From: Candidatus Rickettsiella isopodorum | Lineage (GTDB): Bacteria > Pseudomonadota > Gammaproteobacteria > Diplorickettsiales > Diplorickettsiaceae | Direction of reading: 5' to 3' | Length of the DNA stretch: 64,000 nucleotides | Assembly: GCF_001881495.1 (NCBI RefSeq) | Contig: NZ_LUKY01000033.1 | Location: 434,001-498,000, forward strand | Shown here: in pieces, positions 54,285 through 63,848 of the stretch | Layout of the letters: each line of letters begins with the position of its first letter | Numbering within the stretch: position 1 is the stretch's first letter | Made by a program: the position numbers and the translations under genes | Notes under the pieces: model-generated | Told to the model about the DNA's origin: nothing | Seen by the model: the letters and a program-made list of their open reading frames with translations, nothing else | Databases searched by the model: none

Positions 54285-54935
54285 ATGACACACCAGCAAT
54301 TTATCGTACGACCTTTACAGCAAGGCGACTATAATACAATCGCCCAAGCAATGCGGGTTTTTACTGATAAGCGTAATCCTGAAACTCCCGATGAAATTTG
54401 GCTCATTGAACACAATCCTGTTTATACCTTAGGGCAAGCAGGAAAATGGGAACACATCCTTAATCCTGGAAATATTCCTATAGAAAAAACAGATCGGGGC
54501 GGGCAAGTAACCTACCACGGTCCTGGTCAGCTGGTTATATACCCACTTTTAAACCTTCGTCGTCTTAATCTTGGTGTACGTGAATTAGTCACACTTTTAG
54601 AAAATACCCTAATTAACTTACTTGCAACTTACGACATTAGTGCCAAAGCAAAAAAAGAGGCTCCGGGCGTTTATGTCAACTCAGCCAAAATCGCTTCTAT
54701 CGGCCTACGCATTCGACGGGGTTATTGTTATCATGGGATAGCTTTCAATGTGTCCATGAATCTTAACCCTTTTACAGGAATTAACCCTTGCGGTGTGAGT
54801 CAACTCTCTATTACTCAACTTTCTGATTTAGGAGGACCTAATGATCTTAATAGAGTAGCCAATGACTTTATTAAACAATTTCAACAAGAATTAGAGATTT
54901 ATAAAAACTCCATTTCTATGAAATTAGCTTTTTAA
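54285..54935 (+). CDS. lipB: Lipoyl(octanoyl) transferase
   Basis: The 216-residue protein has the LipB motifs RGGQVTYHGPGQLVIYPLL and, near residue 142, KIASIGLRIRRG with the catalytic Lys, and TGINPCG with the catalytic Cys. It moves octanoyl from acyl carrier protein to lipoyl domains of ketoacid dehydrogenases. It is 119 bp upstream of lipA on the same strand and divergent from the DUF333 gene. Length is normal. Confidence 0.96.
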   Translation: MTHQQFIVRPLQQGDYNTIAQAMRVFTDKRNPETPDEIWLIEHNPVYTLGQAGKWEHILNPGNIPIEKTDRGGQVTYHGPGQLVIYPLLNLRRLNLGVRELVTLLENTLINLLATYDISAKAKKEAPGVYVNSAKIASIGLRIRRGYCYHGIAFNVSMNLNPFTGINPCGVSQLSITQLSDLGGPNDLNRVANDFIKQFQQELEIYKNSISMKLAF

Positions 54936-55054
54936 GCGATAGTAGCAAGTGATTTATTTTAGTTAAAAAATCACATCCCTTAGCATAAAAAAACTGCTTA
55001 TATCATTTAACTGTATGCTAAAATTACTTCATTTATTACAACATTTTAAAGATT

Positions 55055-56005
55055 ATGGAAATAAAAATACCCGATCCTAGGCAAAAACAACGCGGGGCAG
55101 AAAAAATGGCTCGCATTCCAATAAAAATTGAACCTACTGCACCTTTACGTAAGCCAGATTGGATCCGTATTAAATTGCCAACAACAACTGCTGTAGACCA
55201 ACTTAAAACGATGCTACGGGAGAATCGTCTTCATACTGTTTGCGAAGAAGCTTCGTGTCCCAATTTGAGTGAATGCTTTAGTCATGGCACGGCTACGTTT
55301 ATGATTATGGGAGACAAATGCACTCGACGCTGTACATTTTGTGACGTTGGTCATGGCCGACCGGATCCATTGGATCCAGACGAACCTGAAAATCTTGCTA
55401 AGACAGTTAGACAAATGGGTCTGCGCTATGTGGTTATTACCTCAGTCGATCGAGATGATCTACGTGATGGCGGAGCAGCTCACTTTACTGCGTGTTTGCA
55501 GGCATTACGCAAGAGTTGTCCAGCACTTACCATAGAAGTTCTTGTACCTGATTTTCGGGGTCGTATGGAGGTTGCTTTAAATGCGATTGCGCCCGAATTA
55601 CCCGATGTGTTTAACCACAATATCGAAACGGTACCTCGTTTGTATAAGCAAGCACGCCCTGGCTCAGATTATAAATGGTCACTCCAATTATTATTGGAAT
55701 TCAAAAATCGTTTCCCAGGAATACCTACCAAATCGGGACTTATGCTAGGGCTGGGGGAGACGTTAGAAGAGGTTAAAGAAGTCATGCAGGATCTACGTCA
55801 ACATCGGGTTGATATGATTACCATCGGTCAATATCTTGCTCCTAGTCGCCATCATTTTCCCGTTGCACGCTATGTGACTCCCGAAGAATTCAAAGATCTC
55901 GGTCTTTTAGCCAAAGAAATGGGATTTATTCGCGTAGCCAGTGGACCGCTAGTCCGCTCTTCATATCATGCGGATAAACAAGCGGCTGGAGAGAATGTAG
56001 CCTAA
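55055..56005 (+). CDS. lipA: Lipoyl synthase
   Basis: The 316-residue protein is a radical-SAM enzyme with both cluster motifs: auxiliary [12 protein letters not shown] and SAM-cluster [10 protein letters not shown], and the final [11 protein letters not shown] whose Ser is the third-cluster ligand. It inserts two sulfurs into octanoyl groups placed by LipB. The ATG at 55055 begins a short leader before [10 protein letters not shown], as in other LipA proteins. It shares one base with the following DedA-type gene. Confidence 0.97.
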   Translation: MEIKIPDPRQKQRGAEKMARIPIKIEPTAPLRKPDWIRIKLPTTTAVDQLKTMLRENRLHTVCEEASCPNLSECFSHGTATFMIMGDKCTRRCTFCDVGHGRPDPLDPDEPENLAKTVRQMGLRYVVITSVDRDDLRDGGAAHFTACLQALRKSCPALTIEVLVPDFRGRMEVALNAIAPELPDVFNHNIETVPRLYKQARPGSDYKWSLQLLLEFKNRFPGIPTKSGLMLGLGETLEEVKEVMQDLRQHRVDMITIGQYLAPSRHHFPVARYVTPEEFKDLGLLAKEMGFIRVASGPLVRSSYHADKQAAGENVA

Positions 56006-57999
56006 TGACGCTTCCCGATCTCAAGCCTTTTTTTGATTGGTTACAAATTCATCCTCATTTAGCCGGTTTAATTACCTATTTTATTTCCTTTCTTGAATGT
56101 CTGGTCATGATAGGTTTCTTAGTACCTGGTACTGTTTTCATGACAGCTATCGGTACCTTAATTGGAATAGGAATTTTATCTTTTACACCTATTGTTTTAT
56201 GGGCCATCGCAGGAGCTATCACCGGTGATGTACTCAGTTTTTGGATAGGTAGACATTACCATCAACATACTAAAGATTTCTGGTTATTCCGTCGCTATCC
56301 ACAACTTTTACGCAAAGGAGAAGCTTTTTTTGACAAACATGGCGGAAAGAGTATTTTCTTTGGCCGTTTTATTGGACCTATTCGAGCTATTTTACCTTTT
56401 ATAGCTGGCATGGTAAGAATGCCATGGCGCCAATTTTTAACTGCTGACATCATTTCGGCTATTGCATGGGCACCGATTTATATGTTGCCGGGTATACTTT
56501 TAGGCCAAGCTTCCCAGCAATTACCTCCCGAAGTAGCAACTAAATTAATTATCTTTGTTGTATTACTTTTACTGTTTATTTGGTTAGTCTACGCTTTCAT
56601 AAAATCATGTTATGCCTGGTTTAGTCGTTTATTGGATAAACAAGTCGCTTATCTATGGCATTTCACACGCAATCATCCAAAACTTAAAACCATCACTTCT
56701 CTTTTAACAGATAACCGACATCCGCAATCACACGCTCAATTAGCGCTCGCTTTAATCTGCATTCTTTGTACGCTTGGTTTTCTAGCAGTAGCGTTTAGTG
56801 TTGCACAACATGGCATTGCAACCTACCTAAATGAACCCATTTATCACTTAATGCGTAGCTTACGCCAGCAAAATGTCGATATGTTTTTTGTTGCTATGGC
56901 CGAGCTGAGCCCAAAAATACTCGCTGTATTTTGGATGATTATGTTAGGATTTTTTTTAATAAAAAGAAATTTCTGGTTAAGTCTGCATTGGGGTTTAGCA
57001 GGATTATTAAGCTATGGTTTCGCTGATCTATTTAAACATCTTCTGCATATACCTCGTCCCAATGGCTTAATTCAAACGCCACTCGGCGCCTCTTTCCCTA
57101 GCGGCCATACCGTAAGCGGTATTGCTATTCTAGGATTCTTCGCTGTATTAATTAGTATAGAGAAACCTAAACCGCAACGAATGCTGATTTATGGATTAAC
57201 TAGTTTCATTATTCTTTTAGTTATGTTTTCGCGTATTTATTTAACTGCGCATTGGGTTAGCGATGTTTTTGGAGGGGCTTTACTTGGAATTAGTATCCTC
57301 GCTGGGCTGACACTTTCCTATCGTAGGAAGATAGAGCACACGACTATTTCATCCGGCAAGATTGCTAGTGTCGGTATAGTAATTTTATTGCTCTGTTGGG
57401 GCGCTAATCTAAGTGTTGGCTATAAAAAATTACTTTCAAATTCCCGACTTCTTTTCTCTGAACAAACTATTAATTTTTCGAGATGGTGGAATGAAGCGAA
57501 ATTTCAACAACCCATTTACCGACTAGGTCATTTTGGCCAAAAAATTGAAGTATTAAACATTCAATGGGCTGGAAAACTCACGGACATCCAAAAACATTTA
57601 GAAAAACAAGCTTGGCGCACGCTTCCAAAAACTAAAATTTATACCATGCTTTACAAATTAAGTTTACATAGCAATGATACCAACATTCCTTTGCTTGTTT
57701 CCTCGAATGCAGGTCAAGCACCAGCATTAACCATGACAAAATATTTTCCAGCTACACATAACTTGTTAGTTTTAAACCTCTGGGATTCACATAAAATGCT
57801 CAGCAATGGGGATCCACTTTGGTTAGGTTTAGTTCATTATCATAAAACATGGCATTTACAGTTTCAGCCGTTAAAAAAGCAAGTAATCATGCAACCGCTT
57901 ATACCGGCTGATCAGTTATTGTTACAAGATCTCAAAACCTATACCGTAAAGAATCTAAATTATCGTGCCTCTCGCACGAATGTCCTTTTTATTAAATAA
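56005..57999 (+). CDS. DedA-PAP2-LssY C-terminal fusion membrane protein
   Basis: Three units are joined in 664 residues. Residues 1-200 are a DedA domain (ECLVMIGFLVPGTVF, FFGRFIGPIRAILPFIAGM). Residues of about 250-440 are a PAP2 phosphatase domain with the signature KHLLHIPRPNG, SFPSGHT and SRIYLTAHWVSDVFGG. The last 200 residues match the LssY C-terminal domain. The same order is seen in Legionella LssY and other proteobacterial proteins. PAP2 enzymes dephosphorylate lipid pyrophosphates; with DedA this suggests carrier-lipid recycling. The start overlaps the lipA stop (TAATG), so it is translated with lipA, though the two have no known link. Confidence 0.9.
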   Translation: MTLPDLKPFFDWLQIHPHLAGLITYFISFLECLVMIGFLVPGTVFMTAIGTLIGIGILSFTPIVLWAIAGAITGDVLSFWIGRHYHQHTKDFWLFRRYPQLLRKGEAFFDKHGGKSIFFGRFIGPIRAILPFIAGMVRMPWRQFLTADIISAIAWAPIYMLPGILLGQASQQLPPEVATKLIIFVVLLLLFIWLVYAFIKSCYAWFSRLLDKQVAYLWHFTRNHPKLKTITSLLTDNRHPQSHAQLALALICILCTLGFLAVAFSVAQHGIATYLNEPIYHLMRSLRQQNVDMFFVAMAELSPKILAVFWMIMLGFFLIKRNFWLSLHWGLAGLLSYGFADLFKHLLHIPRPNGLIQTPLGASFPSGHTVSGIAILGFFAVLISIEKPKPQRMLIYGLTSFIILLVMFSRIYLTAHWVSDVFGGALLGISILAGLTLSYRRKIEHTTISSGKIASVGIVILLLCWGANLSVGYKKLLSNSRLLFSEQTINFSRWWNEAKFQQPIYRLGHFGQKIEVLNIQWAGKLTDIQKHLEKQAWRTLPKTKIYTMLYKLSLHSNDTNIPLLVSSNAGQAPALTMTKYFPATHNLLVLNLWDSHKMLSNGDPLWLGLVHYHKTWHLQFQPLKKQVIMQPLIPADQLLLQDLKTYTVKNLNYRASRTNVLFIK

Positions 58000-58000
58000 T

Positions 58001-58876
58001 TTAAATTAAAGAAAGAATTTTATAGGCTAGTTTTGCGACTAAAAAATCACAACTATGTAATTGAGGAATAGGAGCAAGTTCATTAATATCAGCACCAACA
58101 ATAGTTCCAACCTGACTCGCTGCTGTAATAATTTCTATAGCGTCTTCCCAGAATAAACCACCCGGTTCGGGTGTCCCTGTTGCCGGCATAACACTTGAAT
58201 CAAATCCATCGACATCAAATGTCAAATAAATAGGACGGTCTTTTAAATGAGACACGATTGTATTGACATCCCATCTTTTTTTGTCTTTGCCCCAATAAAT
58301 ATGTATTCTGTCGCGGTTTTCTTCAATAAAGGGAATTTCTTCTCTTGAAACATTACGAATCCCAACTGAAACTACTTTCAATTTGGCATGATCTAAACAA
58401 CGTCTTATGGCTGAAGCATGGGAATAATGTTGACCCTGATATCCATTTCGTAAATCAGCGTGGGCATCAAAATGGAGTAAAATTAAATCATCGTATTTTT
58501 TTAGATAAGGACGAATCGCACCTATCGTAATAGAATGTTCACCACCAAAAACAAATGGAAATTTTTGATCATATAAGACTTTTTCGACGATATTTTCTAA
58601 TTGTTGTAAAGCGTTAGAAATTTCAAAGTCAATTTTTGGCTCATTTAATGTAACAATTCCAATTTGGCGGAAAGGCTCACACCACAAATGTTCATCAAAT
58701 AGTTCAACTTCGTGTGATGCACGAATAATAGCTTCGGGTCCTTTAGCAGTACCTCCACCATACGTAACCGAATTTTCTAGACCAAACGGAATAATGACTG
58801 CTTTAGCATCTTCATAGGCAACAGCATCTTCTTTATCCAAGCCTAAAAAAGCCTTTTTTGGCTCCATACAGTGCAT
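58001..58876 (-). CDS. speB: Agmatinase-like ureohydrolase
   Basis: The 291-residue protein belongs to the arginase/agmatinase family: FVFGGEHSITIG, LILLHFDAHADLRNGYQG with metal-binding Asp and His, and YLTFDVDGFDSSVMP with the later metal ligands. SpeB forms putrescine and urea from agmatine. It is the last gene of the minus-strand polyamine operon, 18 bp after the deoxyhypusine synthase-like gene. No arginine decarboxylase is in the window, so the true substrate may be another guanidino compound, such as a guanidino-polyamine made by the neighbouring enzyme. Confidence 0.92.
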   Translation of the reverse strand: MHCMEPKKAFLGLDKEDAVAYEDAKAVIIPFGLENSVTYGGGTAKGPEAIIRASHEVELFDEHLWCEPFRQIGIVTLNEPKIDFEISNALQQLENIVEKVLYDQKFPFVFGGEHSITIGAIRPYLKKYDDLILLHFDAHADLRNGYQGQHYSHASAIRRCLDHAKLKVVSVGIRNVSREEIPFIEENRDRIHIYWGKDKKRWDVNTIVSHLKDRPIYLTFDVDGFDSSVMPATGTPEPGGLFWEDAIEIITAASQVGTIVGADINELAPIPQLHSCDFLVAKLAYKILSLI

Positions 58877-58894
58877 ATTAAAAACCTTTTTTTA

Positions 58895-59938
58895 TTAATT
58901 AAATAATTTAGCAAAGTCTCGCCGACTACGTAGTTTCCAATAACCACGATGATAAGCGTCACTGGCTAAAAGTGGTAATACCGAGCTTGCTTCAGCAAAA
59001 ACCATTTGTTCGTAAGCTCTATCTACCTTACCCCATGAACAGGCTTCCTTTAATGTTGAGCTAGAACAAGCACCATCTCGCACATCTGCAACGGTGATTT
59101 GAATAGCATACTTATGCATATCGACAGATTTCCCAAGGATCTCAGCACACACTACGGTATCTTGGACAAAATTTTTCGGCACACCACCGCCAATCATCAA
59201 CAAACCAGTAGTACCCGCCTTGATTTTGATGTCAGTGAGTTCACGAAAATCACGAATCGAATCAATTGTTAAATGTTTATTTGGGTTGTTTACCTGATGA
59301 AGTACCAAACCAAATCCTGCAGAAGAGTCCGTAAAAGCCGGACAAAAAATGGGAACATCATACTCGTAAGCTAATTGGACTAAAGAATCTTGTTTTTTGG
59401 CATGTCCGTTTGCTAAATACGCACCCATGGCATGGATAAATTCTCGGGAACTATAGGCTTGTGGTTTAAGATTATTAGCAATTTCTAAAATAATATGATC
59501 ACACCGTTGAAGTTGTTCTTCATCAATATAGGTATCATAAATACGATCAATCTGTAAATCACGTAATTTTCCATCATCAAAAGATGAACTACCTTGATAA
59601 TGCCGAAAACCTAACGCTTCAAAAAAGTCCATATCAACGATGCTTGCTCCCGTTGCCACTATAGCATCCACCATATTGTATTTTATTAAATCTGCATATA
59701 GCTTCATGCAACCACCTGCTGAGGTAGAACCTGCAATTGTTAAAATTATGCTACAACGTTTATCCTGAAGCATAGTGTTAAAAATCTGCGTAGCACGTGC
59801 CAAATCACGTGAAGTAAAGGACATAGCAGTCATTGAGTCAATAATAGGCCGAGCATCAAAAAGTGTAATATCAATATGCTCAACAAATTTATTCAATAAT
59901 TTTTCTTTTAATGAACTTTTACAGACTTGTGTATCCAT
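58895..59938 (-). CDS. Deoxyhypusine synthase-like protein (probable homospermidine-type synthase)
   Basis: The 347-residue protein is a member of the deoxyhypusine synthase family: 'CSIILTIAGSTSAGGCMKLY', VATGASIVDMDFFEALG, DSSAGFGLVL, and the catalytic Lys in EACSWGKV. Bacteria lack hypusine, and bacterial members have been linked to homospermidine or related polyamine synthesis, moving an aminobutyl group through NAD. It lies between the decarboxylase-like and agmatinase-like genes, 21 and 18 bp away, so one pathway is likely. Exact substrate (putrescine, agmatine or spermidine) cannot be told from sequence. AAGGA precedes the ATG. Confidence 0.88.
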   Translation of the reverse strand: MDTQVCKSSLKEKLLNKFVEHIDITLFDARPIIDSMTAMSFTSRDLARATQIFNTMLQDKRCSIILTIAGSTSAGGCMKLYADLIKYNMVDAIVATGASIVDMDFFEALGFRHYQGSSSFDDGKLRDLQIDRIYDTYIDEEQLQRCDHIILEIANNLKPQAYSSREFIHAMGAYLANGHAKKQDSLVQLAYEYDVPIFCPAFTDSSAGFGLVLHQVNNPNKHLTIDSIRDFRELTDIKIKAGTTGLLMIGGGVPKNFVQDTVVCAEILGKSVDMHKYAIQITVADVRDGACSSSTLKEACSWGKVDRAYEQMVFAEASSVLPLLASDAYHRGYWKLRSRRDFAKLFN

Positions 59939-59959
59939 CGGTTTTCCTTATAAATAAGT

Positions 59960-61150
59960 TTATTGTTTAGCTGTCAATTCTCGCGTTTTCTGTAAATTAA
60001 TTGCAGAAAACATGCTCATTATAGGTTTATCTGAAACTACAATGACCCCTTCTTCTTGCTTAAAACCATTAAATCCTGTTGAAAGAGCTCTACCATAAGC
60101 TCCCACTTGTCCAATTTCAATGTAATTTCCTTCTTTTACATCACTAGGTAAATAAAAAGGCCCCTCCATATAATCCAAAGAATCACACGTAGGGCCATAA
60201 AAACTAAATGGAACCAGATCTTTATTTTTTCTATGCGCTGTATGTATTAAACGTACTGGAAAAATAAAATGTGGAATACCCGCATCAAAAAGACTACCGT
60301 AAGTGCCATCATTAATATATAAACGATTCTTTTTTCGTGATTCTACGCGCACAATAACAGATGTGCTTTCTGCCACTAAGCACCGACCCGGTTCACAAAG
60401 TAATTCAATCTGAGGAAACAAGTTAGCAATTACTTCAAATTCTTTATGAATAACATTGAAATAAATATCTAACGCGGGTGGTGTCATGCCGGGATAAATA
60501 GATGGAAATCCTCCACCCACGTCAAAATATTCAATTTGAGTGTTTGATTGATTAATCAAGTTATTAGCTAATCGTATAGCAATCCGATAGGCGTCTGGGT
60601 GCATGCATTGTGAACCCACATGAAAAGTAATACCCAACTTATAGGCTACTTTTCGTATTTTTTTTAAAAGTTGCGGAGCTTCATCCAAATTAATACCAAA
60701 TTTGGCCGATAAATTAAATTCAGCAAATGTATTTGGAATGGCCAACCTCAAATGCAAACACAAATCTTTGGCATTCTCAGTATGTTGAATAATTTTCTTT
60801 AGTTCGTCCAAACTATCTAAAGCAAAATGTTTTACTCCATAATTAAAATAAGCTTCTCGGATTGCAAAAGAAGATTTTACCGGATGCATAAAATAAAGCT
60901 CAGCATCAGGAACAAGATTTTTAATCATACGAATTTCTTCATAGGAAGCGACATCAAAAGCCTTAATACCTTGCAGCTGCAAAAGATTTATGACTTGTTT
61001 TTCGGGGTTAGTTTTAACGGCATATAAAATGCGTCCTTGAAATCGAGTACGAAAATAATTAATCGCACACTTCATAACGTTGGGTCGAAAAACAAAAACT
61101 GGTTGAGAAGGCCTGTTATCCACAACAGACGCAATAGTTTGTAGTTTCAT
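59960..61150 (-). CDS. Fold-III PLP decarboxylase, ornithine decarboxylase-like
   Basis: The protein is an alanine racemase-fold decarboxylase of the ODC/DAPDC/CANSDC group: the PLP Lys in YAVKTNPEKQV, the HVGSQ segment, GGGFPSIYPG, the phosphate-binding EPGRCLVAES, and the active-site CDSLDYM. The CDS motif and the length of about 396 residues suit ornithine (or lysine/ornithine) decarboxylase, giving putrescine or cadaverine; carboxynorspermidine decarboxylase is less likely. I chose the ATG at 61150: the AGAGG site is nine bases away, whereas it is only three from the ATG at 61156. It is first in the polyamine operon, behind a structured leader. Confidence 0.88.
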   Translation of the reverse strand: MKLQTIASVVDNRPSQPVFVFRPNVMKCAINYFRTRFQGRILYAVKTNPEKQVINLLQLQGIKAFDVASYEEIRMIKNLVPDAELYFMHPVKSSFAIREAYFNYGVKHFALDSLDELKKIIQHTENAKDLCLHLRLAIPNTFAEFNLSAKFGINLDEAPQLLKKIRKVAYKLGITFHVGSQCMHPDAYRIAIRLANNLINQSNTQIEYFDVGGGFPSIYPGMTPPALDIYFNVIHKEFEVIANLFPQIELLCEPGRCLVAESTSVIVRVESRKKNRLYINDGTYGSLFDAGIPHFIFPVRLIHTAHRKNKDLVPFSFYGPTCDSLDYMEGPFYLPSDVKEGNYIEIGQVGAYGRALSTGFNGFKQEEGVIVVSDKPIMSMFSAINLQKTRELTAKQ

Positions 61151-61156
61151 ATTCAT

Positions 61157-61221
61157 ATACCTCTATTCAATAATATATTTTTAAAAGCTCGTACGAGCTT
61201 TTAAAATCTTCCTAGAGGTAT
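61157..61221 (-). promoter_or_regulatory. Structured leader that pairs with the ribosome binding site of the decarboxylase gene
   Basis: A 28-base perfect palindrome (61179-61206; arms TTTTAAAAGCTCGT) is enclosed by an outer inverted repeat, ATACCTCTA (61157-61165) and TAGAGGTAT (61213-61221). In the minus-strand RNA the outer stem pairs CCUCU with the AGAGG ribosome binding site next to the start codon, closing the site on top of a long inner hairpin. This predicts translation control by RNA folding, for example by temperature or polyamines. The inner hairpin is not followed by a T run, so it is a poor terminator. Confidence 0.6.
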
Positions 61222-61507
61222 TATTGCCAGGGAGGCAAAAAGAAATTAATGCTTCAGAATTTTCAGCATTTAGAGTCACAAGGTAAAATTTCATAGTAAA
61301 AAACCAACCTTTCATAAGGTTATTTTCACGATACTATCGTTTAAGTAACGATCCCGATACCTTTTGCAACTTGGATAAAAGTTATTTGTTAATTTTAAAA
61401 TCATTATAGCTTGGCTTTGTCCTGTTATATAATAGGGTTGCTGTGCTTTCATCTATTCGTTAACCATGTTTAGATTCAATTAACTCCATGCATTCAACTT
61501 GCATACA
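61222..61507 (-). other. Long leader region upstream of the polyamine operon
   Basis: No gene is visible in this part of the 357 bp gap between the decarboxylase-like gene and apaH. Minor dyads are AACCTT/AAGGTT (61306-61321) and ATCGTT/AACGAT (61336-61352). With a promoter near 61403 the leader would be about 240 bases, long enough to hold further regulatory RNA structure. Confidence 0.4.
61403..61408 (-). promoter_or_regulatory. -10 box of the polyamine operon
   Basis: TATAAT is read on the minus strand at 61408-61403; transcription would begin near 61396. A convincing -35 hexamer is not present, so this is tentative. Confidence 0.4.
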
Positions 61508-62320
61508 CTAGAGTTGATCCAGGCAATTTATACTAATTCGTGCCTTATCTTCAAGACGCATTGTAGTTAAACATTTTCCCCATACGCAACCTGTATCTAA
61601 AGCATATACATTCGGTTCATGAGTTTGGCCCTGCAATGCTGCCCAGTGACCAAACAAAATATTTAAATTTTTGCTACGTCGATTAGGTAACTTAAACCAA
61701 GGAAAATAATTGTCCGATCTCGCATTAACTCCCTTAGCCATGAGCTCTAAATTTCCTTTGATATCACAAAACCTTAAACGGGTCAAACAATTTGTAATAC
61801 ATCTTAATCGCTCCCAACCCTTAAGATTATCGCTCCATCGGTGGGGTTCATTACCATACATATTTTTTAAAAAATCAATATAATGTTTACTTTTCAATAT
61901 TGTTTCCACTTCTTGCGCACATGCCATTGCTTTATTTAGATCCCATTGGGGAGGGAAACCGGCATGTACTAAGGTATAGCCTAAATTAGCATCATGATGT
62001 AACAACGATCTATTCCTTAACCAAGTACACAATTCTTCTGTATCTGGTGCATTTAAAATAGCTTGTAAATTATTTTTCGGATCTAAACTCACGCCAGTAT
62101 AGACGACAGATAAAAGATGTAAATCATGATTACCTAATACAATGTGAGCATTCTTTAATTTTTTTATAAAACGAAGAACTTCCAATGATTTAGGTCCTCT
62201 ATTCACAAGATCACCTGTAAACCATAAAGTATCATGATGGGGATCAAAGTTAATTTTATCTAACAATCGGATCAAAGAATCAAAACAACCCTGAATATCT
62301 CCAATCGCATAGGTTGCCAT
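61508..62320 (-). CDS. apaH: Diadenosine tetraphosphatase (symmetrical)
   Basis: The 270-residue protein is an ApaH-type metallophosphatase: GDIQGCFDSLIRLL, WFTGDLVNRGPKSLEVL and VLGNHDLHLL hold the metal ligands, and GHWAALQG near the C-terminus the last His. It cleaves Ap4A to two ADP and can remove Np4 caps from RNA. It lies eight bases after the next gene upstream (the TraI_2-like gene) and may be co-transcribed with it. The family often neighbours ksgA, which is not here. Confidence 0.96.
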   Translation of the reverse strand: MATYAIGDIQGCFDSLIRLLDKINFDPHHDTLWFTGDLVNRGPKSLEVLRFIKKLKNAHIVLGNHDLHLLSVVYTGVSLDPKNNLQAILNAPDTEELCTWLRNRSLLHHDANLGYTLVHAGFPPQWDLNKAMACAQEVETILKSKHYIDFLKNMYGNEPHRWSDNLKGWERLRCITNCLTRLRFCDIKGNLELMAKGVNARSDNYFPWFKLPNRRSKNLNILFGHWAALQGQTHEPNVYALDTGCVWGKCLTTMRLEDKARISINCLDQL

Positions 62321-62328
62321 AGTAAAAA

Positions 62329-63594
62329 CTAACTAGTTAAATTGTGTGAAATAAAACTTTTTGTAGGACTTTTGGCAGAATCTAAATTAATAATTCTCTG
62401 TATTGAAATATTCGATGTAATAAGAGAAATCAAACGAATATCTCCTTGTAAAACTCGTTGGAATGAATTTTTTTGGTTTTCCTGGGTAGTAGATATCCCA
62501 CCTACTGTCCGGTATCTTTTACTTAAATCATCCAATCCAGACAAACCGCCAAAAGCCCTATAACGTTGATCTAGCTCACTAATAGGAATTTGATAAAGTT
62601 TTGCAACATCAATAAACTGTTTCTCTATAACTTCTGGGTGTTTGTAATTTGGATTTATATTAGCAAATTCTTGAAAAAGAGCCGTAGATATAAATATTTT
62701 TCCATCAGATATGCTTATTTTAGCAGTTTTTTCATTAATTAAAATTTTTCCATCTGCTAATTCTTTACGCAACCATTGTAAAAATGCCTCTCCACTCGGA
62801 TCAGTTGCAGCTATTTGTGCAATTAATCGCGAATTTTCTATAAGTTCAATTTCTGCACGCGGAACCATAGACATAAATGACGTCATAGGAATTCGATCTT
62901 CTTTACCAGATAATAAATAAAACCAGATTTCTAGTACTCTTAAATCACTTGCTATCCAATTAAAACCTTCTGTTTCTAAAGAAAGGTTGCTTACACTATC
63001 TAAAATCTGACGCGCCAACATAGGTGTTGTTGAATATTCTAAATTATCGTAATTTTCTTTTACATAATCGATTTTATAATAATGTCCTAAATCTAAGATC
63101 GAACCCGAAAAAGGATTCCATTTTTTAAGTGGATAGGATTTTTTATGATAAACCATTATAGAATATTTAACGGTAAGTTTACCAATATCTAAAAATAATG
63201 CCGCGGTAAATGTCGCATAAATCCATAAAGCATCACTATTACTAATATTAATGAAATCGCTTTCTTCTGGGAAAAAATATTTCAAACATAAAGAAAGTGT
63301 TCTTGCGCTTCGTTCCAGACCTCTTTCTAAAAAATTAATTTCCTGATTAAAAAATCCATACTGCATTAAAGGAATTGCCTGAACAAATTCAGCAAATTTC
63401 CTAATAATAGGTAAATATAAATAATTAAAACGGTTAGGTGGTTTAACGAGTAATTTTATAGTTTCAATTAATACCAAATTATTTTCTGTATTTAATAGGT
63501 CATCAGCTGTTTTAATAACATTCAGATCAGCTTGTGCTTTTTTAGGTTTATTGATTTTTTTAAAACCGGGCCGTAGGCCTTGGAACATTACCAT
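62329..63594 (-). CDS. TraI_2/HD-like protein, degenerate
   Basis: The 421-residue protein resembles the N-terminal half of integrative-element 'TraI_2' relaxase-like proteins: RFNYLYLPIIRKFAEFVQAIP, the FLERGLERSARTLSL helix, and the segment TAALFLDIGKLTVKY, followed by W-N-P-F-x-G. In that family the last motif is a HD-type metal site (F-H-D-x-G-K); here His is replaced by Leu, so phosphohydrolase activity is unlikely. The C-terminus has a repeated motif, RYRAFGGLS and RYRTVGGIS, 14 residues apart. No conjugation genes are nearby, so it is probably a domesticated relative of unknown role. Confidence 0.55.
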   Translation of the reverse strand: MVMFQGLRPGFKKINKPKKAQADLNVIKTADDLLNTENNLVLIETIKLLVKPPNRFNYLYLPIIRKFAEFVQAIPLMQYGFFNQEINFLERGLERSARTLSLCLKYFFPEESDFINISNSDALWIYATFTAALFLDIGKLTVKYSIMVYHKKSYPLKKWNPFSGSILDLGHYYKIDYVKENYDNLEYSTTPMLARQILDSVSNLSLETEGFNWIASDLRVLEIWFYLLSGKEDRIPMTSFMSMVPRAEIELIENSRLIAQIAATDPSGEAFLQWLRKELADGKILINEKTAKISISDGKIFISTALFQEFANINPNYKHPEVIEKQFIDVAKLYQIPISELDQRYRAFGGLSGLDDLSKRYRTVGGISTTQENQKNSFQRVLQGDIRLISLITSNISIQRIINLDSAKSPTKSFISHNLTS

Positions 63595-63848
63595 TTTTCA
63601 ATACCTTTAAAGTTGGCATATGCTTAATTAAATGACTAGAAATCAATAGAGTAAATCTATTAGTTAATTAAAAATTATTAAAATAGTTAATTTTAATCCT
63701 TAGTTAAAGAATAGTTATTCAGAAGTAGATTGAATAAATTTCTCATAAGCTGAGCTTAAACCTTATTTTATCCTATAAAAAAGATAAATTTCTATACAGT
63801 TTAGCATGGAACTGGCAAAATAATAGTACGATAACCCAGAGGTTTTTT

